Shown: piece after piece, positions 42,464 through 50,147 of the stretch
Layout: each line of letters starts with the position of its first letter
Position numbering within the stretch: the stretch's first letter is position 1
Assembly: GCF_963422545.1 (NCBI RefSeq)
Contig: NZ_OY730248.1
Span: forward strand, 104,775-168,774
Reading direction: 5' to 3'
DNA: 64,000 nt
Source of the DNA: an uncultured Flavobacterium sp.
GTDB taxonomy: Bacteria; Bacteroidota; Bacteroidia; Flavobacteriales; Flavobacteriaceae
Position numbers and translations under genes: made by a program
Notes under the pieces: generated by a model
Told to the model about the DNA's origin: nothing
What the model saw: only the letters and a program-made list of their open reading frames with translations
The model's database searches: none

Positions 42464-43507
42464 TTAATCCTCTTCCTCTTCTGTATTATGCGATTTCACA
42501 TAATTACGCCATTTATCAATGCAATCCTGAAAATCCTGAGGCAGTTCCGTATCAAAACGCATCATTTCACCCGTATTTGGATGTACAAAACCAAGTGTTT
42601 TAGCATGCAACGCCTGACGTGGCAAAGCTTTAAAACAATTCTCGATAAACTGCTTGTATTTAGTAAAAGTCGTTCCTTTCAAAATTAAATGACCGCCGTA
42701 ACGTTCGTCATTAAACAACGGATGACCAATATGTTTCATGTGTGCACGAATTTGGTGTGTTCTTCCAGTTTCTAACTTACAAGAAATCAAAGTTACATAA
42801 CCAAAACGTTCCAAAACTTTATAATGAGTAATTGCTGGTTTCCCTATTTCAGGATCAGCAAAAACTGCCATTTGCATACGGTCTTTTAAATGTCTTGCAA
42901 GGTTTCCTTCAATTGTTCCTTCTTCTTCGGTAACATTTCCCCAAACAAGAGCAATATACTCACGTTCAGAAGTTTTAGCCTCAAATTGTTTTGCTAAATG
43001 CGTCATTGCCGCTTCTGTTTTAGCAACCACTAAAAGTCCGGACGTATCTTTATCAATTCTATGAACCAAACCAGGACGTTCGCTGCTGTTCATTGGCAAA
43101 TTATCAAAATGATGTGCCAAAGCATTAACCAAAGTTCCCGTATAATTTCCGTGACCAGGATGCACAACCATTCCCGGCTCTTTGTTAATCAACAACAAAG
43201 CATCATCTTCATACACAATATTCAACGGAAGATCTTCCGGAAGAATATGGTTTTCAAACGGAGGATGCGATAACATAACCGTTACAACATCAAACGGTTT
43301 TACTTTATAATTTGATTTTACCGGAATATCATTTACAAAAATGTTTCCTTCAGTAGCGGCGTTCTGAATTTTATTTCGCGTCGCATTCTGAATCAAATTC
43401 ATTAAATATTTGTCAATACGCAAAAGCGCTTGACCTTTAGGGACTTCAAATCTAAAATGTTCGAATAATTCGTCTTCCAGATCTAAATTTTCAATATTAT
43501 TGTTCAT
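42464..43507 (-). CDS. RluD-type 23S rRNA pseudouridine synthase
   Basis: A 347-residue enzyme with an N-terminal S4 RNA-binding domain (about 25-85: LLRIDKYLMNLIQNATRNKIQNA) and a RluA-family catalytic domain (about 95-325). The catalytic Asp152 is in LVHRIDKDTSGLLVVAKT. Other motifs are GMVVHPGHGNYTGTLVNAL and CKLETGRTHQIRAHMKHIGHPLFND. RluD modifies helix 69 of 23S rRNA. Its start overlaps the end of the PASTA gene by 11 bases, so the two are translationally coupled. Confidence 0.93.
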   Translation of the reverse strand: MNNNIENLDLEDELFEHFRFEVPKGQALLRIDKYLMNLIQNATRNKIQNAATEGNIFVNDIPVKSNYKVKPFDVVTVMLSHPPFENHILPEDLPLNIVYEDDALLLINKEPGMVVHPGHGNYTGTLVNALAHHFDNLPMNSSERPGLVHRIDKDTSGLLVVAKTEAAMTHLAKQFEAKTSEREYIALVWGNVTEEEGTIEGNLARHLKDRMQMAVFADPEIGKPAITHYKVLERFGYVTLISCKLETGRTHQIRAHMKHIGHPLFNDERYGGHLILKGTTFTKYKQFIENCFKALPRQALHAKTLGFVHPNTGEMMRFDTELPQDFQDCIDKWRNYVKSHNTEEEED

Positions 43508-44120
43508 CTTTTGGGGTTTCAGTAGTTGGCGCAGCTAAACTGTCTACGGCCTGACTTTCATCTACATAACTTGCTTTTCCGTCACCTAAAACCAAGTCGA
43601 TTTTAGAAGCCTTCAGCACGCGGTCACCTACTTTTAAGTTTCTACCTTTATAACGCATCTCCAGAACCATATCTTTTCCTAAGTTCGGAATATAGGTAAT
43701 CGTTCCCGCTTCAAGACCTAAAGCCTTCAAAGTTGGAACCGCTTCACGATACGTTTTTTCGATTAAATCAGGAATTTTAACAGATGAAAATCCTGACGCA
43801 TTAATTTTAATATATATTTTTCTTCCCACTTTTACCATCGTTCCCGGCAACGGATCTTGCTCAACAACACTGTATTTAGGGAATTCACTTCGGTAATCAA
43901 CACTATCCAAAAGCACATAATCTAAGTCTAAATCGTCTAATTTTGCTTCAACTTGTTCCTCAGTTAATTTCGATAAATTCGGAACAGCAATTTCGTGACC
44001 GTGATCAGTTGTAAAAGTCAACCAATGCATAAACAAATAACCTAAAACGGCGATAATAGCAGCCGCACTTAATACTTGCAGAAAAAATACTCGGCTAGTT
44101 AAATACTTACGTAAACTCAT
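43497..44120 (-). CDS. PASTA-domain membrane protein
   Basis: A 207-residue protein with a short cytoplasmic N-terminus, one membrane helix (about residues 10-32) and three PASTA-like repeats in the periplasm (VPNLSKLTEEQVEAKLDDLDLDYVLLDSVDY; IPDLIEKTYREAVPTLKALGLEAG). It has no kinase domain. PASTA domains bind muropeptides or beta-lactams, and the adjacent ddl agrees with a cell-wall role. The frame extends upstream to 44192, but ATG 44120 puts the membrane helix at the N-terminus. It is coupled to rluD downstream. Confidence 0.88.
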   Translation of the reverse strand: MSLRKYLTSRVFFLQVLSAAAIIAVLGYLFMHWLTFTTDHGHEIAVPNLSKLTEEQVEAKLDDLDLDYVLLDSVDYRSEFPKYSVVEQDPLPGTMVKVGRKIYIKINASGFSSVKIPDLIEKTYREAVPTLKALGLEAGTITYIPNLGKDMVLEMRYKGRNLKVGDRVLKASKIDLVLGDGKASYVDESQAVDSLAAPTTETPKDEQ

Positions 44121-44207
44121 AAATTTATTTTTATTAGTGGCAAAGATAAAGCTATTTCGTTTCAAAAAAAATGATAATTTTGTTTTAAACAAGAAAGTGT
44201 TGCGATT

Positions 44208-44233
44208 GTCATCCTGAGCAAAGTCGAAGGACT
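44208..44233. repeat. Short dispersed repeat GTCATCCTGAGCAAAGTCGA
   Basis: A copy of the family at 35384-35410, next to structured element C. Confidence 0.55.
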
Positions 44234-44241
44234 ATTTTCAG

Positions 44242-44320
44242 GAGCTATTTCCCGCTGTACGCTGTATCTTTTGTGCCGAACCCCGGCAAAAAAGGATGCC
44301 GCTCCCATCAGGGCTAGGGC
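44242..44320 (-). repeat. Structured intergenic element, copy C
   Basis: On the minus strand it runs GCCCTAGCCCTGATGGGAGC, GGCATCCTTTTTT, a hairpin GCCGGGGTTCGGC, AAAAGATACAGCGTACAGC and GGGAAA. The boxes match copy B closely while the inner hairpin differs, which points to conserved structure. It lies in the 327-base divergent gap 44121-44447, which also holds two short dispersed repeats. Confidence 0.65.
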
Positions 44321-44447
44321 TTTAGGTTTCATAAGAAACTTTTCGATACCATTTGTCAGACTGAGCGAGGCAATTAGCGAAATTCGTGACGAAAAAACGA
44401 TTAAACAAATACACAAATACACAAATAAACGATTAAACATCAAATCA

Positions 44448-45419
44448 ATGAAAAACATAGCCATCATCATGGGCGGATATTCAAGTGAATATAAAATTTC
44501 TCTTATCAGCGGAAACGTCGTTCACAAATATCTTGACAAAACAAAATACAACGGATTCCGCATTCATATTTTTAAAGAAAAATGGGTTTATGTTGACCAA
44601 AATGATGCCGAATTTCCAATCGATAGAAATGATTTCTCAGTTACTGTAAACGGAGAAAAAATCACTTTCGATTGTGTTTTCAATGCCATTCACGGAACCC
44701 CGGGAGAAGATGGTTTAATGCAGGCTTACTTTGAATTAATTGGATTGCCACAATCATCTTGCGATTATTACCAAGCGGCTCTTACCTTCAACAAACGTGA
44801 TTTATTGTCAGTTTTAAAACCATACGGAATCAAAACAGCAATCTCTTATTACCTAAACAAAGGTGATGTTATCAATACGGAAGAAATTGTAAAAAAAGTA
44901 GGTTTACCATGTTTCGTAAAACCAAACAAAGCAGGTTCTAGTTTCGGAATCTCAAAAGTAAAAACCGAGGCCGAATTGCCAATCGCAATAGAAGTTGCCT
45001 ATAAAGAAGATAACGAAATTATCATCGAAAGTTTCCTTGACGGAACCGAAGTTTCTGTTGGAGTAATCAATTATAAAGGCGAAATTAAAGTTTTACCAAT
45101 CACCGAAATTGTTTCAGAAAATGATTTCTTTGATTATGAAGCAAAATACGAAGGAAAATCACAAGAAATCACACCGGCAAGAATTTCAGACGAACTAACA
45201 CAAAAAGTGAGTGAAACTGCAAAACGTGCCTACGAAGTTTTAAAAATGAAAGGTTTCTCAAGAAGCGAATTCATCATCGTAAACAACGAACCACATATGT
45301 TGGAAATGAACACCATTCCGGGATTAACAACCGAAAGTTTGATTCCGCAACAAGCCAAAGCAGCCGGAATATCTCTCGAAGATTTATTCACAAATGCAAT
45401 TGAGCTGGCGCTTTTGTAA
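44448..45419 (+). CDS. ddl: D-alanine--D-alanine ligase
   Basis: A 324-residue ATP-grasp enzyme that joins two D-Ala for peptidoglycan precursors. Motifs include IIMGGYSSEYKISLISG at the N-terminus, FNAIHGTPGEDGLMQAYFELIGLP, the lid CFVKPNKAGSSFGISKV, and FSRSEFIIVNNEPHMLEMNTIPGLTTESLIPQQAKAAG. The frame is open for 59 codons further upstream, but those codons read through repeat element C, so the ATG at 44448 is taken as start. It is followed by coaD, a common flavobacterial order. Confidence 0.96.
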   Translation: MKNIAIIMGGYSSEYKISLISGNVVHKYLDKTKYNGFRIHIFKEKWVYVDQNDAEFPIDRNDFSVTVNGEKITFDCVFNAIHGTPGEDGLMQAYFELIGLPQSSCDYYQAALTFNKRDLLSVLKPYGIKTAISYYLNKGDVINTEEIVKKVGLPCFVKPNKAGSSFGISKVKTEAELPIAIEVAYKEDNEIIIESFLDGTEVSVGVINYKGEIKVLPITEIVSENDFFDYEAKYEGKSQEITPARISDELTQKVSETAKRAYEVLKMKGFSRSEFIIVNNEPHMLEMNTIPGLTTESLIPQQAKAAGISLEDLFTNAIELALL

Positions 45420-45426
45420 AGCTACT

Positions 45427-45467
45427 AAGGTTCTGAGATTCTAAGTTACTTAGATTTCAGAACCTTA
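45427..45467 (+). terminator. Intrinsic terminator after ddl
   Basis: A long imperfect stem begins AAGGTTCTGA and ends TCAGAACCTT, followed by AATTTTTT. Confidence 0.65.
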
Positions 45468-45498
45468 ATTTTTTATAACATAAATACAACACAATATT

Positions 45499-45522
45499 GT
45501 CAGACTGAGCGAAGTCGAAGTC
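45499..45522. repeat. Short dispersed repeat GTCAGACTGAGCGAAGTCGA
   Basis: A third clear copy of the family at 35384-35410, between ddl and coaD. Confidence 0.55.
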
Positions 45523-45574
45523 AAAACCTTTGAGCCTTTGTCGCTCTGAACCTTTGAACCTCAAAAAGAAAAAA

Positions 45575-46033
45575 ATGCGAAAAGCCATATTCCCGGGATC
45601 ATTTGACCCCATTACCCTAGGTCACGAAGACATTATCAAAAGAGGAATTTCTCTATTTGACGAAATCGTAATTGCAATTGGTGTCAATGCCGAAAAAAAA
45701 TACATGTTTACTCTTGAAGAAAGAAAACGTTTTATCGAAGAAACCTTCAAAGACGAACCAAAAATCTCCGTTATAACTTATGAAGGTCTAACAATAGATT
45801 TGGCAAAAAAACAAAAAGCCAATTTCATTTTAAGAGGTTTACGTAATCCCGCCGATTTCGAATTCGAAAAAGCAATCGCACATACCAACAGACATCTTTC
45901 TAAAATTGAAACCGTCTTTTTATTGACCGCTGCAAAAACTTCTTATATCAGTTCAAGCATCGTTCGTGACGTATTGCGAAATGGCGGAGAATATGAAATG
46001 TTGGTTCCCAAGGCGGTTAGGGTTAAGAAGTAA
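45575..46033 (+). CDS. coaD: Phosphopantetheine adenylyltransferase
   Basis: A 152-residue nucleotidyltransferase that makes dephospho-CoA from 4'-phosphopantetheine and ATP. The motifs are AIFPGSFDPITLGHEDII (TxGH variant), ILRGLRNPADFEFEKAIAHTNR and the C-terminal YISSSIVRDVLRNGG (the ISSS(T)xxR motif). The upstream open frame from 45530 lies in repeat-derived DNA; ATG 45575 gives the family N-terminus MRKAIFPGSFDP. Confidence 0.97.
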   Translation: MRKAIFPGSFDPITLGHEDIIKRGISLFDEIVIAIGVNAEKKYMFTLEERKRFIEETFKDEPKISVITYEGLTIDLAKKQKANFILRGLRNPADFEFEKAIAHTNRHLSKIETVFLLTAAKTSYISSSIVRDVLRNGGEYEMLVPKAVRVKK

Positions 46034-46117
46034 AAGTTTAAGTCTTTTATTTCATTAAATTCTATAATATTTTTATACTATAGTCATAAAAAAATTAAAT
46101 TAAAACATTTTTAATCT

Positions 46118-46609
46118 ATGATGGAAAAACAAATAAAAGTCTATTGGCTAATCATAATTGTAATATTGATTATTTCAGTATTTGTATTTATCGAGACATC
46201 TAATTCACATTCAAATTTGGTTCAATATTTTAGTTTTGCAGGATCAATAACATCTTTAGTTTTGGGTCTTATAGCAATATTTTATTCAATTATTTCAAAT
46301 CAGGAATCAACTACCAATTTTGGAAAACTAAAAGAAGCTGTTACTAAAATAGAAGAAGGTGCCAATACAATAAAAACAGTCTCAGAGACAATAAATACAA
46401 GACTAGATCAAATGTCTGATGATCTGATAAAATTTGGAACTAAAGGTAATGAGAACCAAACTACGCAAGCATCTGAATTAGTAAGTGAAGTAGTCACTGC
46501 TCCTTCCCCTAATACTGATTTACCAGATGATCCAGATGTAGAGACAGAGACAAAGACAGATCTAGATCCAGAAATTGGCAATCCTAACAATAATAATAAA
46601 CCCGAATGA
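46118..46609 (+). CDS. Membrane protein of unknown function
   Basis: A 163-residue protein with two N-terminal membrane helices (about 9-25 and 37-58), then a helical stretch that may form a coiled coil (KLKEAVTKIEEGANTIKTVSETINTRLDQM), and a low-complexity tail rich in Asp, Thr and Pro (PDDPDVETETKTDLDPE). No family was recognised. It overlaps the next gene by 4 bases (ATGA), so the two are coupled. Base composition is more AT-rich than the surrounding housekeeping genes, which hints at accessory DNA. Confidence 0.6.
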   Translation: MMEKQIKVYWLIIIVILIISVFVFIETSNSHSNLVQYFSFAGSITSLVLGLIAIFYSIISNQESTTNFGKLKEAVTKIEEGANTIKTVSETINTRLDQMSDDLIKFGTKGNENQTTQASELVSEVVTAPSPNTDLPDDPDVETETKTDLDPEIGNPNNNNKPE

Positions 46610-46878
46610 AAACGTTTATACATATATACATAAAGCCAAAAAAAGGAATTTCAAGAGAGGTTATTGAAAAAAAAATCAGTTTAGCACTTGATTGGTATCG
46701 CTATGATGATAATCTTTATATTGTTTATACAAGTTCTGACATTAGTAAATGGCAAGAACGTTTAGTCTCATATGTAAAAGATAGTGGACGACTATTTATT
46801 TGTGAACTAAAAATATCAAAAAGAAACGGTTGGTTAAACAAAGATTTTTGGATATGGCTAAAAAAGGAAAGAACTTAA
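46606..46878 (+). CDS. Small hypothetical protein, coupled to the membrane protein upstream
   Basis: A 90-residue basic protein: FIHIYIKPKKGISREVIEKKISLALDWYRYDDNLYIVYTSSDISKWQERL. It looks like a compact alpha/beta fold. No family was recognised. Its ATG overlaps the upstream stop, which suggests that the products act together. Confidence 0.55.
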   Translation: MKTFIHIYIKPKKGISREVIEKKISLALDWYRYDDNLYIVYTSSDISKWQERLVSYVKDSGRLFICELKISKRNGWLNKDFWIWLKKERT

Positions 46879-47012
46879 TTAGTAAAAAAAGACATTAATA
46901 TTATAATTATTTTATTTTTTATTGACATTGTAATTCCTAATAACAGACAAAACATAAACTTGCAAGCGAAAGCAATTATAAGTAATTTCGCATTTTAAAA
47001 TAAACAGAAATA

Positions 47013-47591
47013 ATGAGCATAGAAAGAGAATTAAACAAACGTAGCGGATCTAAATGCGAACTTTGTGGCGCTGAGGAAAATCTAAAAGTATATCAGGTAT
47101 TACCAATTCAAAAAGGTGGACTTGACGAAAGTATAATGGCATGCAGTACATGTGTTGACCAAATTGAAAACCCGGACAATGTTGATTTAAATCACTGGAG
47201 ATGTTTAAATGACAGCATGTGGAATGAAAATGTTGCTGTGCAAGTTGTTGCCTGGAGAATGTTAAGCCGTATGCGCGCTGCAGGATGGCCACAGGAATTG
47301 CTTGACATGATGTATTTAGACGAAGATACATTGGCATGGGCGCAAGCAACTGGTGAAGGCGAAGATGATGAAAATAAAATTATTCACCGTGATAGTAATG
47401 GTGTAATTTTAGAACACGGAGATTCTGTAGTTTTAATCAAAGATCTAAAAGTAAAAGGATCAAGCATGGTTGCTAAACAAGGAACTGCTGTACGTAACAT
47501 TCGTTTAGACCACGAAAACGCCGAATATATTGAAGGAAAAGTAGACGGTCAGCAAATTGTGATTATCACGCAGTATGTGAAGAAGATATAA
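47013..47591 (+). CDS. PhnA-domain protein with zinc ribbon
   Basis: A 192-residue cytoplasmic protein. An N-terminal zinc ribbon uses CELCGAEE and ACSTCVDQ (two Cys pairs, about residues 14-45). The C-terminal PhnA domain (about 125-192) reads RDSNGVILEHGDSVVLIKDLKVKGSSMVAKQGTAVRNIRL. Despite the name, PhnA proteins are not proven phosphonate enzymes, and no phosphonate genes lie nearby. It probably binds nucleic acid or a small ligand. A strong terminator follows. Confidence 0.88.
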   Translation: MSIERELNKRSGSKCELCGAEENLKVYQVLPIQKGGLDESIMACSTCVDQIENPDNVDLNHWRCLNDSMWNENVAVQVVAWRMLSRMRAAGWPQELLDMMYLDEDTLAWAQATGEGEDDENKIIHRDSNGVILEHGDSVVLIKDLKVKGSSMVAKQGTAVRNIRLDHENAEYIEGKVDGQQIVIITQYVKKI

Positions 47592-47606
47592 GTCTTCAGT
47601 CGCAGT

Positions 47607-47638
47607 CACAGTTTTCAGTTATTTTACCAACTGAAAAC
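47607..47638. repeat. Perfect 12-bp inverted repeat
   Basis: CAGTTTTCAGTT and AACTGAAAACTG flank an 8-base loop just after the PhnA gene. No T-run follows. A third GAAAACTG lies at 47647. Confidence 0.55.
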
Positions 47639-47660
47639 TGGGACAGAAAACTGTAAACTA

Positions 47661-47693
47661 AAAAAGGCTATTCAAAATCTGAATAGCCTTTTT
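47661..47693. terminator. Bidirectional terminator
   Basis: The stem AAAAAGGCTATTC / GAATAGCCTTTTT has a 7-base loop and lies between convergent genes. Confidence 0.85.
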
Positions 47694-47711
47694 TATTTTT
47701 ATTGAAGTAAA

Positions 47712-48158
47712 TTATTTTTGGAATAATTTATTGATCTGATCTTTTACAAATGGCTCAGAAACACTGCTTGTTGCAGAAGAAGCATCTTTAGATCCAACCA
47801 TAAACTGAACTGTAGCTTTTTCAGGAATAACACTTCCTGTGTAATGCAACCAAATATAGTTATTAGGTAACTCTAATTTTATATCATATAACGGGCTTGC
47901 TGTAAAACCATTCATAATAATGTTATAAAGACTTGCATAATCATTATTAACATTTTTAAATGTAAACTTTCTTAAAGTTGAAGATTCGTCATCGTTTTGT
48001 ATACTTGTGTAGTACACAGTATACTCATCTCCAATTTTCTGAATATAGTTGTTATTTACTTTTCCTAATTTTTCAACTGGCACAGTTTCAATAACTTTAA
48101 TTTGCGCAAAAGACACAAAACTAAACAACAAAATAGCAATCGTAATAATTCTTTTCAT
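47712..48158 (-). CDS. Secreted protein of unknown function
   Basis: A 148-residue protein with a Sec signal (MKRIITIAILLFSFVSFAQ). The mature part looks beta-rich in the first half (IGDEYTVYYTSIQNDDESSTLRKFTFKNV) and ends with a helix (FVKDQINKLFQK). No family was recognised. The 346 bases upstream (48159-48504) contain no gene and no repeat that I could identify, so its promoter is unassigned. Confidence 0.65.
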   Translation of the reverse strand: MKRIITIAILLFSFVSFAQIKVIETVPVEKLGKVNNNYIQKIGDEYTVYYTSIQNDDESSTLRKFTFKNVNNDYASLYNIIMNGFTASPLYDIKLELPNNYIWLHYTGSVIPEKATVQFMVGSKDASSATSSVSEPFVKDQINKLFQK

Positions 48159-48504
48159 AATTAATTTGGGGTTTATTATTTACTAGCACAAGAAACGCAG
48201 AAATTATGATAAATTAAAACCTTAATCGTTAATTTATTAACATTATATCGTGATTGTTGTTCAAAATTGATCTAAACACTACACAATAGGTAATCAAATT
48301 ACTGAAATTCAATAAATTAAACCACCGTTAACACATAAATCCAATATAAATATGGATTAAATTTTGCCCTTTCAAAGCTTAAAAGCATATCCTAATCAGC
48401 GATATTTTACTACAAATTCCGCGTCTAAACTTTCCGGAAGTTCGAAATTTTGACAAAAGAACGCATCAAAAAACAGCCAATCAAAGAGAACCTGAGACAA
48501 AAAA

Positions 48505-49854
48505 CTATCTTTCCTCCTCTTTCTTCACCACTTTTCTGGCAACTTCAATTTTGAATTTCTTGCCTTTCATTTTTTCATCTTTGATATTTTTAAGCAAGTC
48601 TTTTACTTTATTGAATCTTACTGCTGCAAACGAAATAAAATCTTTTACTTCGATTAAACCTAAATCACCTTTTTCAAGTTTTCCCTTTTGAGAAAAGAAA
48701 CCTACAATATCAATTTTATTCAATTTTGTTTTCTTTCCGCCACTAATATAAATCGTTTGATATTCGGGTGGTTTTGGCAAAGTGGTTGCATTATCAACTT
48801 TTAAAACTGCCATTCCGTAGTCAATATAATCCAATTGTTTTTCACTTTCGTGAATGATAACATACGCCGTTCCTGAAGCTTGCATACGTGCCGTACGACC
48901 GTTACGATGTGTAAATTCATCCTCTTTTAGAGGCAAATGATAATGAATTACGTGTTTCATTTCAGGAATATCCAAACCACGGGCAGCCAAATCGGTCGTG
49001 ATTAAGTAACTCATACTTCCGTTTCTAAACTGAATCAAAGCACGCTCGCGCTCATCCTGATCCATTCCGCCATGATAATAAGTCGCATAGATTCCTTTTT
49101 CGTTTAAAGTGTCGCTAATTCGTTCTGCCGCATCACGATGATTACAGAAAATAATAGCCGATTGTGATTTCAACGAACAAATCAAATTAAATAAACTTTC
49201 TAATTTATCTTTTGATGGCGAAACAACCATTTTCATCGAAAGATTCGCTTTTTCTTCTTCCTCAGGAATAAAATCCAAAACAGTCGGATTAACAACTCTT
49301 GTGTATCTTGGAATCTCAATATCTGAAGTTGCTGAAACCAAAATACGCTTGTTCAGTTTCGTTAATTTTCCAATGATATAAGACATTTGCTCATGGAAAC
49401 CCAATTGCAACGATTTATCAAATTCATCTAAAATCAAAGTCTGAATTTTATCTGTGCGAAAAGTATCTCTGTCAATATGATCCGCAATTCTTCCCGGAGT
49501 TCCAATTAAAACTGCTGGCGGATTACTCAAATTCTTGATTTCGGTATCAATAGAGTGACCTCCGTAACATATATTTACTTTGTATTGCGTTCCCATTTTT
49601 TTCCAAACCTGCTCGATTTGCAAACCTAATTCGCGCGAAGGCACTAAAATCAAACATTGAACCGAAAGAATTTCAGGTTGTAATAATTCTAAAACTGGTA
49701 ACAAAAAGGCTAATGTTTTTCCTGATCCTGTTGGAGAAAGCAGTAAAACATTGTTATCGTTTAAAATAGCATCCTGCGCTACTTCTTGCATTTCGTTTAG
49801 GCTTTCAATTCCTAAATTCGAAAGTATGTTGTTGGAATGGTGTTTTTTATTCAT
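48505..49854 (-). CDS. DEAD-box RNA helicase with DbpA-type C-terminal domain
   Basis: A 449-residue helicase. Motifs in order are the Q motif region (GIESLNEMQEVAQDAIL), Walker A SPTGSGKTLAF near 40, PSRELGLQIEQ, TPGRIADHI, motif II as DEFD instead of DEAD, SATSD, IFCNHRDAAERI, TTDLAARGLDIPEMKHVIHYHLP and HRNGRTARM. The C-terminus (about 365-440: IYISGGKKTKLNKIDIVGFFSQKGKLEKGDLGLIEVKDF) resembles the DbpA RNA-binding domain, which targets 23S rRNA. A role in ribosome assembly is likely. It stands alone. Confidence 0.92.
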   Translation of the reverse strand: MNKKHHSNNILSNLGIESLNEMQEVAQDAILNDNNVLLLSPTGSGKTLAFLLPVLELLQPEILSVQCLILVPSRELGLQIEQVWKKMGTQYKVNICYGGHSIDTEIKNLSNPPAVLIGTPGRIADHIDRDTFRTDKIQTLILDEFDKSLQLGFHEQMSYIIGKLTKLNKRILVSATSDIEIPRYTRVVNPTVLDFIPEEEEKANLSMKMVVSPSKDKLESLFNLICSLKSQSAIIFCNHRDAAERISDTLNEKGIYATYYHGGMDQDERERALIQFRNGSMSYLITTDLAARGLDIPEMKHVIHYHLPLKEDEFTHRNGRTARMQASGTAYVIIHESEKQLDYIDYGMAVLKVDNATTLPKPPEYQTIYISGGKKTKLNKIDIVGFFSQKGKLEKGDLGLIEVKDFISFAAVRFNKVKDLLKNIKDEKMKGKKFKIEVARKVVKKEEER

Positions 49855-49933
49855 TTTGCAAAAGTAGTCAAAAAAAATTGTTTCAGGTTTTTGTTTGTTT
49901 CAGGTTTCAAGTTCGAAATGCTTCGTTTTTTTT

Positions 49934-50070
49934 TAACGCAAAGCGCGCAAAGTTTTTTTTCGCAAAGTCCACAAAGTTATATTCACAAAGCTTTGCGAAC
50001 TTTGTGTTTTTACAAAACCCTCCAAATTAAAAAAACTTTGCGCCTTTGCGGTAAAATCTCAAAGTTGCTC
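49934..50070. repeat. Degenerate CGCAAAG/CTTTGCG repeat region
   Basis: Units such as CGCAAAGCGCGCAAAG, CACAAAG, CTTTGCGAACTTTGTG and CTTTGCGCCTTTGCGG recur in both orientations between the helicase and M14 peptidase genes. Similar stretches lie at 51883-51985 and 55129-55201. Confidence 0.55.
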
Positions 50071-50118
50071 CACTCCTTTTTTCAACCTGAAACATGAAAC
50101 CTGAAACAAAAAAACCTT

Positions 50119-50126
50119 TATATTTG
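50119..50126 (+). promoter_or_regulatory. Candidate -7 promoter element TATATTTG
   Basis: A perfect TAnnTTTG match 21 bases upstream of the M14 peptidase start. No matching -33 element was seen. Confidence 0.45.
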
Positions 50127-50147
50127 ATTCTTATTAAAACCAAAACC

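Noticed and set aside
44271..44447. N-terminal extension of ddl by 59 codons
   Set aside because: The extension is translated repeat element C; the normal Ddl N-terminus starts at 44448.
47013..47591. Phosphonate metabolism gene suggested by the PhnA name
   Set aside because: No phn genes are nearby and PhnA-domain proteins are not established phosphonate enzymes.
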